DNA from: Janthinobacterium sp. SUN073
GTDB taxonomy: Bacteria > Pseudomonadota > Gammaproteobacteria > Burkholderiales > Burkholderiaceae_D
Assembly: GCF_030397665.1 (NCBI RefSeq)
Contig: NZ_JAPUBT010000013.1
Span: 122,400 to 186,399, forward strand
Reading direction: 5' to 3'
Length of the DNA: 64,000 nt
The notes under the pieces are model-generated. The model did no database searches, was not told the origin of the DNA, and saw nothing but the letters and a program-made list of their open reading frames with translations. Positions 10,236 through 18,695 of this stretch are shown here, in pieces; position 1 is the first letter of the stretch; each line of letters opens with the position of its first letter. The position numbers and the translations under genes are program-made.

Positions 10236-10269
10236 AAAAAAAGCCAGGCAGCAACTTCCTGCCTGGCTT
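10236..10269 (-). terminator. Intrinsic terminator of the chemoreceptor gene
   Basis: Read leftward, an 11-bp perfect stem (10241-10251 pairing with 10259-10269, AAGCCAGGCAG type) with a 7-base loop is followed by a run of T. It lies 26 bases after the stop of the gene ending at 10296 and separates it from the helicase gene. Confidence 0.9.
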
Positions 10270-10295
10270 TCCTGTGGGGAGGGCGTTGCTATTGC

Positions 10296-12002
10296 TTAAA
10301 ACTCTTCCCATTCGCTTTCGGCGCCGGCATTGCTGCGGCGTGCCGGCGCGGCCGCCACGGCCTTGCGCGCGGGGGCGGGCTTGGCCGCGGGGCGTGCGAT
10401 GGCGGCCGGTGCCGGCGTGCTGCGCACTGGCGTCAGCCTGGCTGCGCTGGCGACATGGTTGCCTGTTTTGAAGAAGCCCACCACGTGCGCCAGTTCGCCC
10501 GCCTGTTCCTGCATGCTTTGCGAGGCGGCTGCCGCTTCTTCCACCAGGGCCGCGTTTTGCTGCGTCACTTCATCCATCTGGGCAATGGCCATGTTGATCT
10601 GCTCGATGCCGATGGTTTGCTCGTGCGTGGCGGAGGTGATCTCGCCCATGATGTCGGTCACGCGCACGATGCTGTCGACGATGTCGCCCATGGTCTGGCC
10701 TGCTTCATTGACGAGGCGCGAACCCGTGTCCACATTGGCCACCGAGGCGGCGATCAGTTCCTTGATTTCTTTTGCTGCGCCAGCCGATCTTTGGGCAAGA
10801 TTACGCACCTCTGTTGCCACCACGGCGAAGCCGCGCCCCTGTTCGCCCGCGCGCGCCGCTTCCACGGCCGCGTTCAAGGCAAGAATATTGGTCTGGAAGG
10901 CGATGCCGTCGATGACGCCGATGATGTCGACGATTTTCTTCGACGAGGCGTTGATGGTGCCCATGGTGTCGACCACTTGCGAGACGATGCTGCCGCCGCG
11001 CACGGCCACTTCCGATGCGCTTTTCGCCAGCTGGTTCGCCTGGCGCGCATTGTCCGCGTTCTGTTTCACGGTGGAAGTCAGTTCTTCCATGGCCGACGCC
11101 GTTTCTTCCAGCGAACTGGCTTGCTCTTCCGTGCGGGAAGACAGGTCGAGGTTGCCGGCGGCAATTTCGCTCGACGCCGTGGAAATCGCCTCCGTGCCGT
11201 GGCGCACTTGCGCCACCACGCCCAGCAGACTGGTGTTCATGGCTTTCAGCGCGCCCAGCAGGCGGCCCGTTTCATCGCTGGAATTGACGACGATGTGCGA
11301 CGACAAGTCGCCCGAGGCCACGGTTTCGGCCACGGCCACTGCCGCATTGATGGGGTGGGTGATCGAGCGCGTGATGATCCAGGCAACAAAAGCGCCCAGC
11401 AGCACGGCCACGCTGCCCAAGGCAATCATGTAGGCGCGCGCGCTGGCGCTCAGTGTTTCGGCATCCGTCGCCGCCTGCGCCGCCTGCTGCGCTTCATACG
11501 CGACCAGGCTGTCGAGCGCGCCCAGCACGATCTTCAGGCTCGGTGCCGCTTGTTGCGTCAAAAAGGCGATCGCCTCTTCCGTCTGGCCCGCATTGCGCAG
11601 CTCGATGACCTTGTTGTTCAGCGGTGCGCCCGATTTCAGGGCGGCGTCCAGCTCGGCCATCAGCGCCGTTTCCTTGTCCGTCGAAATTTTCTTTTGCAAG
11701 GTTTCCTTGGCGGCGCCGTATTTCTTGCGCGCTTCGCCGATTTTCGCCAGTTCCGCCTGTACCAGCGCTTCCGTCGGCGCTACCACCACGCTGGTGATCG
11801 CCAGGGTAATGTTGCGCACGTTGTCGCTCATGGTGTTGGCGGCGGCCATCTTGACGTTCTTGTCGGCCACGATGTCGTGGGTGCGTGCGCTCAGTTGGCC
11901 CATCGAATACAGGCCGACGAGCAAGACGGCCACCAGCAGGCCGAGGACGACAGCAAACCCGATTCCGAGCCGGGTGCCGATTTTGAATTGTGTGAGTGAC
12001 AT
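10296..12002 (-). CDS. Methyl-accepting chemotaxis protein with four-helix-bundle sensor and WEEF tail
   Basis: A 568-residue chemoreceptor. It starts [20 protein letters not shown] with a membrane segment (about 11-31). A periplasmic, mostly helical 4HB_MCP-type ligand domain of about 155 residues follows, then a second membrane segment (about 190-212), HAMP, and the signalling hairpin with the [20 protein letters not shown] tip. After an Ala/Pro-rich linker the protein ends in ESEWEEF, a CheR/CheB-docking pentapeptide of the NWETF type, so it should be a high-abundance, self-tethering receptor. It is monocistronic with its own terminator. The ligand is unknown. Confidence 0.95.
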   Translation of the reverse strand: MSLTQFKIGTRLGIGFAVVLGLLVAVLLVGLYSMGQLSARTHDIVADKNVKMAAANTMSDNVRNITLAITSVVVAPTEALVQAELAKIGEARKKYGAAKETLQKKISTDKETALMAELDAALKSGAPLNNKVIELRNAGQTEEAIAFLTQQAAPSLKIVLGALDSLVAYEAQQAAQAATDAETLSASARAYMIALGSVAVLLGAFVAWIITRSITHPINAAVAVAETVASGDLSSHIVVNSSDETGRLLGALKAMNTSLLGVVAQVRHGTEAISTASSEIAAGNLDLSSRTEEQASSLEETASAMEELTSTVKQNADNARQANQLAKSASEVAVRGGSIVSQVVDTMGTINASSKKIVDIIGVIDGIAFQTNILALNAAVEAARAGEQGRGFAVVATEVRNLAQRSAGAAKEIKELIAASVANVDTGSRLVNEAGQTMGDIVDSIVRVTDIMGEITSATHEQTIGIEQINMAIAQMDEVTQQNAALVEEAAAASQSMQEQAGELAHVVGFFKTGNHVASAARLTPVRSTPAPAAIARPAAKPAPARKAVAAAPARRSNAGAESEWEEF

Positions 12003-12206
12003 GATTGCTTTCGTGGTGCGGAAGTGAGGGAAAACGTCGACAAGCCACGGCTACGGGTTTATACGTAAGAGCGACCAGCCTGTAATTGTTCCTCAAAATT
12101 CCGCACTGCAATACAAAAACTTGTATCAAGTCGTCATAAATTTGAAAATTGGTAGCAAATTGAATAAGTTGTCGTGTGGAAACAACGAGCGCAAGCGCAG
12201 GAAACG

Positions 12207-13097
12207 TCAGCGCTGGGGAAACACGTGGGCAGTGAGGAAGTCGATGAAGGCGCGCAGTTTCGGCGTCAGGTGGCGGCTGCTGGGCCACAGGATGCGCAAG
12301 GCGCCGTCGTGCTGGCGGTGCGCGTCCAGCAGGCTGTGCAAGCGGCCCGCGTCCAGTGCCGCGCGCACGGCAAAGTCGGGCAGGGCGGCGATGCCCAGGC
12401 CGCTTTCGGCAAAGTGCAGCAGGGTCTCGACATTGTTGCAGTTTAGTAGCGCTGGCAAGCCTGCCGCGTGCAGGGCGGGCCACTCGGGCAGTGGCCAGGC
12501 CTCGACCTTGCCGCTGCTGGGAAACTTGTACAGCAGGCAAGTGTGCTGCGCCAGCTCGGCGGGAAGCAGGGGCGTGCCGTGCTGTGTCAGGTAGGCGGGC
12601 GCGGCCACCAGTTGCAACTGGAACCGGCCCAGCTGGCGGCTCATCAAACGGCTGTCGGCGCTCTCGCCCGCGCGCACGACGGCGTCGTAGCCTTCCTCGA
12701 TCACGTCGACCCGGCGGTCGCTGAAATCGAGATCGAGTTCCACCTGCGGATAGGCGCGCGCAAAGGCCGCCAGCACGGGATTGAGCAAGCTGCCCACCTG
12801 CGGCAGGCTGACGCGCAGCCGGCCTTGCGGTGCGCTCTTGCTGTTCGTTAACTCCAGCTCGGCCGCTTCGATCTCGCCCAGGATGCGCCGGCAGCGTTCG
12901 AGAAACACCGTGCCTTCGCTGGTCAGCGCAATGCTGCGCGTGCTGCGGTGAAACAGGCGCACGCCCAGCCGCGCTTCCAGCCGGGCGATGCTCTTGCCGA
13001 TGGCCGAGGCGGAAATACCCAGCACGCGGCCCGCCGCCACGAAGCTGCGCGTTTCCGCCGCCTGCACGAAGGCCGTGAAGCCCGCCAGGTTATCCAT
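12207..13097 (-). CDS. LysR-family transcriptional regulator
   Basis: A 296-residue regulator. The start at 13097 (MDNLAGFTAFVQAAETRSF) has an AAGGA site 6-10 bases upstream; two upstream ATG codons lack one. The winged HTH (1-60) contains GISASAIGKSIARLEARLGV and LFHRSTRSIALTSEG, and the C-terminal LTTR effector domain fills the rest. It belongs to the CrgA/DmlR-like branch (ALT-type wing, 'DFAVRAAL' in the last third). It is divergent from the serine hydrolase/MFS pair across a 120-base gap that presumably holds its operator, so it probably controls that pair. Confidence 0.93.
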   Translation of the reverse strand: MDNLAGFTAFVQAAETRSFVAAGRVLGISASAIGKSIARLEARLGVRLFHRSTRSIALTSEGTVFLERCRRILGEIEAAELELTNSKSAPQGRLRVSLPQVGSLLNPVLAAFARAYPQVELDLDFSDRRVDVIEEGYDAVVRAGESADSRLMSRQLGRFQLQLVAAPAYLTQHGTPLLPAELAQHTCLLYKFPSSGKVEAWPLPEWPALHAAGLPALLNCNNVETLLHFAESGLGIAALPDFAVRAALDAGRLHSLLDAHRQHDGALRILWPSSRHLTPKLRAFIDFLTAHVFPQR

Positions 13098-13217
13098 GTC
13101 GTCCTTTGTCACCATTGATTGCGGATGCAAACGTCCGCACAGACAGAAACTATAGCCTGTTTTTCTTTGATCGCGCCTGGCTTACCTTGGCAGCCTGATC
13201 AATTGAAAGGCTACGCC

Positions 13218-14399
13218 ATGATGTACAACTTCTCTTCCGCGGCCGTGTCCGCCCGCATCGATCCCTTGCTCGATGCCGTCTTGCAGCAGCAGCGCCTGGT
13301 GGGCGCCGTGGTGCTGGTGCGCCAGCGTGGCCAGGAAATCTATCGCCGCGCCGCCGGCCACCTGGACCGCGAGGCAGGCACGCCCATGCGCGAGGATGCC
13401 GTCTTCCGCCTGGCGTCCGTCAGCAAACCCATCGTTTCGACGGCCGCGCTGGCGCTGGTGGGGCAGGGGCGCCTGGGGCTGGACGACCTGGTGGTGCGCT
13501 GGCTGCCGTATTTTGCGCCGCGCCAGCCGGACGGCGCGGTGGCGGCGATCACCGTGCGGCATCTGCTCACGCATACGGCTGGGCTCGACTATGGCTTTTT
13601 CCAGCCGCCGGGCGGCGCGTATGCGCGGGCGGGGGTGTCTGACGGCATGGATGCGTCGCCCGTGAGCCTGGCAGACAATCTGCGCCGCCTGGCCAGCGTG
13701 CCGCTGGCGTATGCACCCGGCGAGCGCTGGGCGTATTCGATCGCCACCGATGTGCTGGGCGCCGTGATCGAAGTGGTGACGGGTTTGCCGTTGGCGCACG
13801 CCGTGGCACTGCTGGTGACGGCGCCGCTGTCCATGCGCGACACGGGTTTCCTGGCCACGGCGCCGGCGCGCCTGGCCGTCGCGTATGCGGACCGCGCAGC
13901 GGGAGAATTGCAGCCGCGGCGTTTGCTGGACGAAGGCGAAGACCATCTGCCGTTTCTCGATGGCATGGCAGGTTTTACCTTATCTCCGGCACGCGGGTTC
14001 GATGCGCACGCTTATCCATCCGGCGGCGCCGGCATGCTCGGCTCGGCACCCGACTTCATGCGTTTGCTGGAAACCTTGCGCCAGGGCGGCGCACCGCTGT
14101 TGCCACCCGACTTGGTGCGCCAGCTGGGCGAAAGCCAGACGGATGGCTTCGACTTGCCGTTCTGGCCGGGCCGTGGCTTCGGCCTGGGTTTTACGGTCTT
14201 GACCGATCCGCAACTGGCCGCCACGCCGGAATCCAAGGGCACGTGGCGCATGGGCGGCACGTATGGCCACTCGTGGTTTGTCGACCCGGCGCAGGAACTG
14301 TCCGTGGTGGCGTTCACGAACACGGCGCTGGAAGGCATGGCGGGGCCGTTCGTGACGGAACTGTGCCAGGCTGTGTATGGTACGGAGCAAGGGCAATGA
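13218..14399 (+). CDS. Beta-lactamase-family serine hydrolase (class C/esterase-like)
   Basis: A 393-residue protein; the ATG at 13218 follows GAAAGG. The nucleophile motif is SVSK (Ser67, Lys70) in FRLASVSKPIVSTAALAL. The second motif is AYSIATDVLG, with Tyr in the YxN position and Ile replacing Asn. A HTAGLDYGF box and the late GGTYGHSWFVDP (a HxG-like third motif) complete the class C/DD-peptidase/EstB signature. There is no signal peptide, so it is likely a cytoplasmic esterase-type enzyme rather than a true beta-lactamase. It overlaps the next gene (ATGA) and is divergent from the LysR gene. Confidence 0.88.
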   Translation: MMYNFSSAAVSARIDPLLDAVLQQQRLVGAVVLVRQRGQEIYRRAAGHLDREAGTPMREDAVFRLASVSKPIVSTAALALVGQGRLGLDDLVVRWLPYFAPRQPDGAVAAITVRHLLTHTAGLDYGFFQPPGGAYARAGVSDGMDASPVSLADNLRRLASVPLAYAPGERWAYSIATDVLGAVIEVVTGLPLAHAVALLVTAPLSMRDTGFLATAPARLAVAYADRAAGELQPRRLLDEGEDHLPFLDGMAGFTLSPARGFDAHAYPSGGAGMLGSAPDFMRLLETLRQGGAPLLPPDLVRQLGESQTDGFDLPFWPGRGFGLGFTVLTDPQLAATPESKGTWRMGGTYGHSWFVDPAQELSVVAFTNTALEGMAGPFVTELCQAVYGTEQGQ

Positions 14400-15586
14400 G
14401 ACGCACGCACCCGATCGTCTTCCTCGCGCTGGGCCTGTTCGGCGTGTATTGCATCGAGTTTGGCGTGGTGGGCATCTTGCCGATGATCATGCAGCGCTAT
14501 GGCGTGACGGCGGCGCAGGCGGGCTCATTGGTGAGTCTGTTCGCCCTGGTGATCGCCGTGGGCGGTCCCTTCCTCGTGCTGCTGGCCACGCGCTGGCGCC
14601 GCAAGCGCGTGTTGATCGTCTCCCTGCTGGTGTTCGCGCTGGCCAGCGTGGCCTCGGCGTATGCACCGCGCTTCGGGCTGCTGCTGGCGTTGCGCGTGGT
14701 GCCGGCCCTGTTCCATCCCGTGTATTTCTCGCTGGCCATGGTGGCGGCCGCCACCCTGTATCCGCCGCAGCAAGCGGCACGGGCCGGCGCGCATGCGTTC
14801 ACGGGGACCAGCATGGGCATGGTGCTGGGCATCCCGCTCACCACCTGGATCGCCGCGCAAGTTGGCTACGAGGCATCGTTCCTCGCCTGCGCGCTGGTGA
14901 ATGCGCTGGCGGCGCTGGGGCTATACCTGTTCCTGCCGGACACGCCGCAGGAGGCGCCGATGGCGTATGGCCGTCAATTGGCCGTGCTGCGCAAACCCGC
15001 CCTGTGGTTCGCCATTGCCGCCGCCGTGCTGGTGTTTGCCGCCATGTTTGCCGTGTATGCGTATGCGGCCGCGTATCTGCAGCAGGTGGCGGGCTTGTCG
15101 GCGCGCCAGACGGGGCTGGCGCTGGTGGTGTTTGGCGTAGGCGGCGTGGCCGGTAATCTGTTTGCCGGGCGCCAGCTGGGCACGCACGTGCTGCGCACGG
15201 TCTTGCTGCAGCCCGTGCTGCTGGGGCTGGCGTACTGGCTGCTGTACCGGCATGCGGGCGGCGATATCGGCTGGGTGGCCCTGGCCGTGTTGCTGCTGTT
15301 CTGGGGCGCCGCGCATACGAGCGGGCTGATCGTGACGCAAGTGTGGCTCAGCAGCGAAGCGCGCGAGGCGCCCGCGTTTGCCATCGGCGTGTATATCGCC
15401 GCCATCAACCTGGGCGTGACGGTGGGCGCGCTGGCCGGTGGCATGGCCATCGAGTCCTACGGCATGCGGGGGGCGCTGGCCTGCGGCGCGCTGCTGGGTG
15501 CCTTGGCGCTGGGGGTGATCCTGCTCAAGGCATGGCTGTATCGCCTGCCCTCAGTCCTCGATATGGTTGGGGATGCGAAACAGTAG
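14396..15586 (+). CDS. MFS transporter, DHA1 (AraJ/YdhP-like) efflux type
   Basis: A 396-residue polytopic protein with about 12 membrane segments. It starts at the ATG overlapping the stop of the hydrolase gene, with GGAG upstream. The pattern FGVVGILPMI near the N-terminus, the loop 2-3 region RWRRKRVLIVS and the FTGTSMGMVLGIPLTTWIA helix are characteristic of the DHA1 drug/sugar efflux group. Coupling with the serine hydrolase and the divergent LysR gene suggests a small degradation/efflux module for an exogenous compound. The last 36 bases overlap the convergent DinB gene. Confidence 0.92.
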   Translation: MRRTHPIVFLALGLFGVYCIEFGVVGILPMIMQRYGVTAAQAGSLVSLFALVIAVGGPFLVLLATRWRRKRVLIVSLLVFALASVASAYAPRFGLLLALRVVPALFHPVYFSLAMVAAATLYPPQQAARAGAHAFTGTSMGMVLGIPLTTWIAAQVGYEASFLACALVNALAALGLYLFLPDTPQEAPMAYGRQLAVLRKPALWFAIAAAVLVFAAMFAVYAYAAAYLQQVAGLSARQTGLALVVFGVGGVAGNLFAGRQLGTHVLRTVLLQPVLLGLAYWLLYRHAGGDIGWVALAVLLLFWGAAHTSGLIVTQVWLSSEAREAPAFAIGVYIAAINLGVTVGALAGGMAIESYGMRGALACGALLGALALGVILLKAWLYRLPSVLDMVGDAKQ

Positions 15587-16096
15587 ATCCGTGTCGCCGA
15601 TGTCCACGCCCGCTTGCGACAGCAATGTGCTGGCCTGGCCCCGGTGGTGCGTCTGGTGGTTAAAGAAATGCATGAGCAGGCTGAAGAATTCGCGCCGGTT
15701 CGGCCCCTTGCTGTTGCGGTAGTCCAGCAAATGGTCCAGGTCGTTTTCCGTGATGGAGGCGGCCCAGTCGATGATGAGCTGGTCCAGCCACAGCCGGTGC
15801 GCGTGCATGGCGGAAAAATCCTCGGCCGCGAACAGCGGGTGCGTGAGCGAGGCGGGCGGCGTGATGGCGCGGATGGGGTCGAGCAGGGGGAAGCCGGCCG
15901 GGTGCTTGGCGTAGCGCTGCAGCCACAGGGTGTCACCCACCATCACGTGGTTCAGCGTGGCCAGCAGGGAGCCAAAAAAGGCACCCCGCTCGCGCTGCAG
16001 CTCGCCGGGCGGCAGGCTGGCCGCCGCCGCGTAGACCTTGGCATTCATCCACTGGTTGTAATCGGCCATCAGGCAAATGTGGGCGCAACGGCTCAT
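15551..16096 (-). CDS. DinB-family protein (putative metal-dependent)
   Basis: A 181-residue four-helix-bundle protein of the DinB/YfiT superfamily. The ATG at 16096 has a strong GGAGG site; a TTG two codons upstream is not needed. The metal-binding histidines expected in this family are visible: one in TLNHVMVGDTLW (about residue 49) and a pair in FFNHQTHHRGQASTLLSQAG (about 145-150). Members act in thiol-dependent (bacillithiol/mycothiol/glutathione) transfer or are uncharacterised, so the reaction is not known. The 3' end runs 36 bases into the MFS gene on the other strand. Confidence 0.9.
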   Translation of the reverse strand: MSRCAHICLMADYNQWMNAKVYAAAASLPPGELQRERGAFFGSLLATLNHVMVGDTLWLQRYAKHPAGFPLLDPIRAITPPASLTHPLFAAEDFSAMHAHRLWLDQLIIDWAASITENDLDHLLDYRNSKGPNRREFFSLLMHFFNHQTHHRGQASTLLSQAGVDIGDTDLLFRIPNHIED

Positions 16097-16129
16097 GGAC
16101 AAACCTCCGTGAATGAATGAAAGGCTATT

Positions 16130-16729
16130 TTATACAGACTTCAAAAATGCGCGTATGCCGGCCAGCAACATTTCAATGGCCATCGCCGTCAGGATCAAGC
16201 CCATCAGACGCTCGAACGCCGTCATGACCCGTGGACCGAGCGCCCGCTGCAAGCGTTCGGCGCACAGGAACACGGCCAGCCAGACGACGGCCACGGCCGT
16301 CAAGCCCGCCACGTGGGCGATCACTTCATTGACTTCGTGCGAGGAAAACAGCAGCACGGTGGCCAGGGCCGACGGGCCGGCCAGCGCGGGGATGGCCAGC
16401 GGCACGATGAACGGTTCGCCGGCCATCTCGTGGTCGCTATTGCCGGCGTTCGGTTGTGGGAACACCATGCGCATGGCGATCAGGAACAAAATCACGCCGC
16501 CGCCGATGCGCAGCGCCACTTCCGACAATTGCAAGGCGTTCAGGAAATGGCGGCCGAAGAACATGAACAGCAGCAAGATGCCGAAGGCGATCATGCACTC
16601 GCGCACCACGACTTTCCAGCGCCGCTCGACCGGTACCCGCTTCAGGGCATTGACGAACAGGGAAACGTTGCCGAACGGGTCGGTGACGAGCAAGAGCAGG
16701 ATAAAAGTCTGGAAGAAATTTTGTGTCAT
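16130..16729 (-). CDS. MarC-family integral membrane protein
   Basis: A 199-residue protein with six predicted membrane segments. The start at 16729 (MTQNFFQTFILLLLVTDPFGN) places the typical N-terminal TDPFGN motif correctly; the longer frame upstream has no such start. The central SxxxP-type motif FIVPLAIPALAGPSALATV is the MarC/UPF0056 hallmark. The family was once linked to multiple antibiotic resistance, but its function is undefined. It lies 33 bases after the start of the DinB gene on the same strand. Confidence 0.92.
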   Translation of the reverse strand: MTQNFFQTFILLLLVTDPFGNVSLFVNALKRVPVERRWKVVVRECMIAFGILLLFMFFGRHFLNALQLSEVALRIGGGVILFLIAMRMVFPQPNAGNSDHEMAGEPFIVPLAIPALAGPSALATVLLFSSHEVNEVIAHVAGLTAVAVVWLAVFLCAERLQRALGPRVMTAFERLMGLILTAMAIEMLLAGIRAFLKSV

Positions 16730-16846
16730 GGTGGTGTGATGGAGGTCAACACCGCTGCCAGGATGGGCGCGGTGCGATAAGGCTTGCGATGATAACAAGA
16801 GCGGCGACTCTCGCCCATGATTATTGATGCATAGCAGCATTTTTTT

Positions 16847-17635
16847 TTACGCGGCGATGACTTTTGCCTGGTAAAACGCGGTGGGCGTGGTGCCGAAATG
16901 CTTCTTGAACATGGCGGTAAACGCGCTCTGGCTGGTGTAGCCATTCTCCATGGCCACGTCGATGACCTTGCCGCCGTGCGCCAATTGTTCCAGCGCCCGC
17001 AGCAAACGGGCCTGCTGGCGCCACTGGCCAAAGCGCATGCCCGTCTGTTTCTGGAACAAGCGGTGCAGGCTGCGCTCGGTGATCGCCAGTTCCTGCGCCC
17101 AGTGCGCCACCGTCACTTGCTCTCCCGGTTGTGCCATCAGCCGCGCGCAAATGCCGCGCAGGCGCGCATCCACGGGCAGCGGCAGATGCAGGGGCAGCAC
17201 GGGCAGGCTGTTTAGCTCGTGCAACAGCAATTGCAGCAGATGCCAGTCGCGGCTGCCTTCCGTGAAATCGGGCGCGATATCGACGGCCGCCACGATCAGT
17301 TGCCGCAGCAGGGGGCTGATGTCGAGCACGCAACTGTGGCGCGGCAGCAATGGCGAATTGGCGCAGTTGACGAACACCGTGCGCATTTTCACCGCGCCGC
17401 TCATGCGCACCCGGTGCGCGATGCCGGGTTGCAGCCACACGCCGCGCGTGGGCGGCACCACCCAGCGCCCGCCCTGCGCCTCGATGGTCATCACGCCTTC
17501 GATGGCGTACAGCAATTGCGCATGCGTGTGGCGGTGCGCGGAAATCACGTGGCCATGCGCATAGTCGACGGCCAGCGCCATGGCGCGCGCTGTGACGGGC
17601 AGCAATTCCTGAAAGGCGGCGGAGGTGCAATCCAT
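16847..17635 (-). CDS. AraC-family transcriptional regulator (cupin N-terminus)
   Basis: A 262-residue regulator. The N-terminal cupin-like half has HVISAHRHTHAQLLYAIEG and PPTRGVWLQPGIAHRVRM, the pattern of one-component AraC regulators that bind a small ligand. The C-terminal double HTH (about 160-258) contains WAQELAITERSLHRLFQKQT and VAMENGYTSQSAFTAMFKKH. It is divergent from the EamA transporter gene starting at 17738 (102-base gap). That pairing is common for AraC regulators and their exporters, so regulation of the transporter is a reasonable inference. Confidence 0.93.
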   Translation of the reverse strand: MDCTSAAFQELLPVTARAMALAVDYAHGHVISAHRHTHAQLLYAIEGVMTIEAQGGRWVVPPTRGVWLQPGIAHRVRMSGAVKMRTVFVNCANSPLLPRHSCVLDISPLLRQLIVAAVDIAPDFTEGSRDWHLLQLLLHELNSLPVLPLHLPLPVDARLRGICARLMAQPGEQVTVAHWAQELAITERSLHRLFQKQTGMRFGQWRQQARLLRALEQLAHGGKVIDVAMENGYTSQSAFTAMFKKHFGTTPTAFYQAKVIAA

Positions 17636-17737
17636 AAAAACAGGGTCAGTTTTGCGATAGGTACAGACATCTTAGCGCGAGAAGGCGCACCGCGCCTGCG
17701 GCAAGATGAATACCCGCAATGTTTTATGGAGCCTCGC

Positions 17738-18655
17738 ATGCCTGTGCGCGCCTATCTGTATCCGTTTCTGGCCATGCTGCTGTGGGCCGGCAACGTCGTC
17801 GTCTCGAAGCTGGCCGCATCCAGCATCGCCCCCACCGCCATCACCTTTTATCGTCTGGTGCTGGTCTTGCTGGTGATGACGCCGTTTATCATTCTCCCCC
17901 TGTGGCGCAACCGCGCCGCCATCCGGCGCCAGTGGTGGCAGCTGGCGCTGTGCGGCGTGATGTCGATGGCGCTGTTCCAGAGCCTGTCCTACCGCGCCGC
18001 CGAATCGACGACGGCAACGAACATGGCCATCGTCACGGCGCTGGCGCCGCTGATGACGGCCCTGCTCAGCGTGCTGCTGCTGGGCGAGCGCCTGACGGTC
18101 GGCATGGCGGCCGGCGGCGTGCTGTCGTTTGGCGGCTTGCTGTATCTGGTAGGGCGCGGCGATATGCTGGCCCTGTTGCAGCAGGGCGTGCATGCGGGCG
18201 ATGCGCTGATGCTGCTGGCCTGCCTGAGTTTCGCCCTGTACGGCGTGCTGCTGCGCCGCTGGCGTCTGTCCATTCCCGCCTGGCAAGCCATTTATTGCCA
18301 GGCGCTGGCGGCCCTGGCGTGCATGCTGCCGCTGTTCCTGCTGCTGCCGCCCGGCAGCGCCAGACTGGACGCCACCACCTTGCCCCTGATCGGCTATGCG
18401 GGCATCGGCTCGTCCATCGTGCTGTCCTACCTGTGGATCGAAGGCGTCAAACTGCTGGGGCCGAACCGCTGCAGCATCTATGTCAACCTGCTGCCCTTGC
18501 TGACGGCCTTGCTGGCCATCGTCTGGCTGCACGAAAGCATGCATATATATCACCTGGTCGGCGGCGGCATCTCGCTGCTGGGCGTGCTGCTGGCGCAGAC
18601 GGTGCAGCGACCGTTGTTTGGCCGCTACCGTCCTGGGGTGTCCGGGACTGCCTGA
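17738..18655 (+). CDS. EamA/DMT-superfamily transporter (10 TM)
   Basis: A 305-residue protein with two EamA repeats: AMLLWAGNVVVSKLAASSIA opens the first, and the second opens near residue 145. About ten membrane segments are present. Conserved family patterns are FQSLSYRAAESTTATNMAI with [20 protein letters not shown], and GPNRCSIYVNLLPLLTALLA. The ATG at 17738 has GGAG 8 bases upstream; an in-frame ATG 12 bases earlier would use no site. It probably exports a metabolite or amino acid. It is divergent from an AraC regulator. Confidence 0.92.
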   Translation: MPVRAYLYPFLAMLLWAGNVVVSKLAASSIAPTAITFYRLVLVLLVMTPFIILPLWRNRAAIRRQWWQLALCGVMSMALFQSLSYRAAESTTATNMAIVTALAPLMTALLSVLLLGERLTVGMAAGGVLSFGGLLYLVGRGDMLALLQQGVHAGDALMLLACLSFALYGVLLRRWRLSIPAWQAIYCQALAALACMLPLFLLLPPGSARLDATTLPLIGYAGIGSSIVLSYLWIEGVKLLGPNRCSIYVNLLPLLTALLAIVWLHESMHIYHLVGGGISLLGVLLAQTVQRPLFGRYRPGVSGTA

Positions 18656-18695
18656 ATGGCCATGCATAATGGCGCTTTTGGGCAGTGGAGTTGGC

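Noticed and set aside
6807..11999. Two very long plus-strand open frames opposite the SF1 helicase and the chemoreceptor
   Set aside because: High-G+C codon structure keeps antisense frames open; their composition is not protein-like and the minus-strand genes carry clear motifs.
13218..14399. Antibiotic-resistance beta-lactamase
   Set aside because: No signal peptide and a non-standard second motif (YSI); more likely an esterase-type serine hydrolase.
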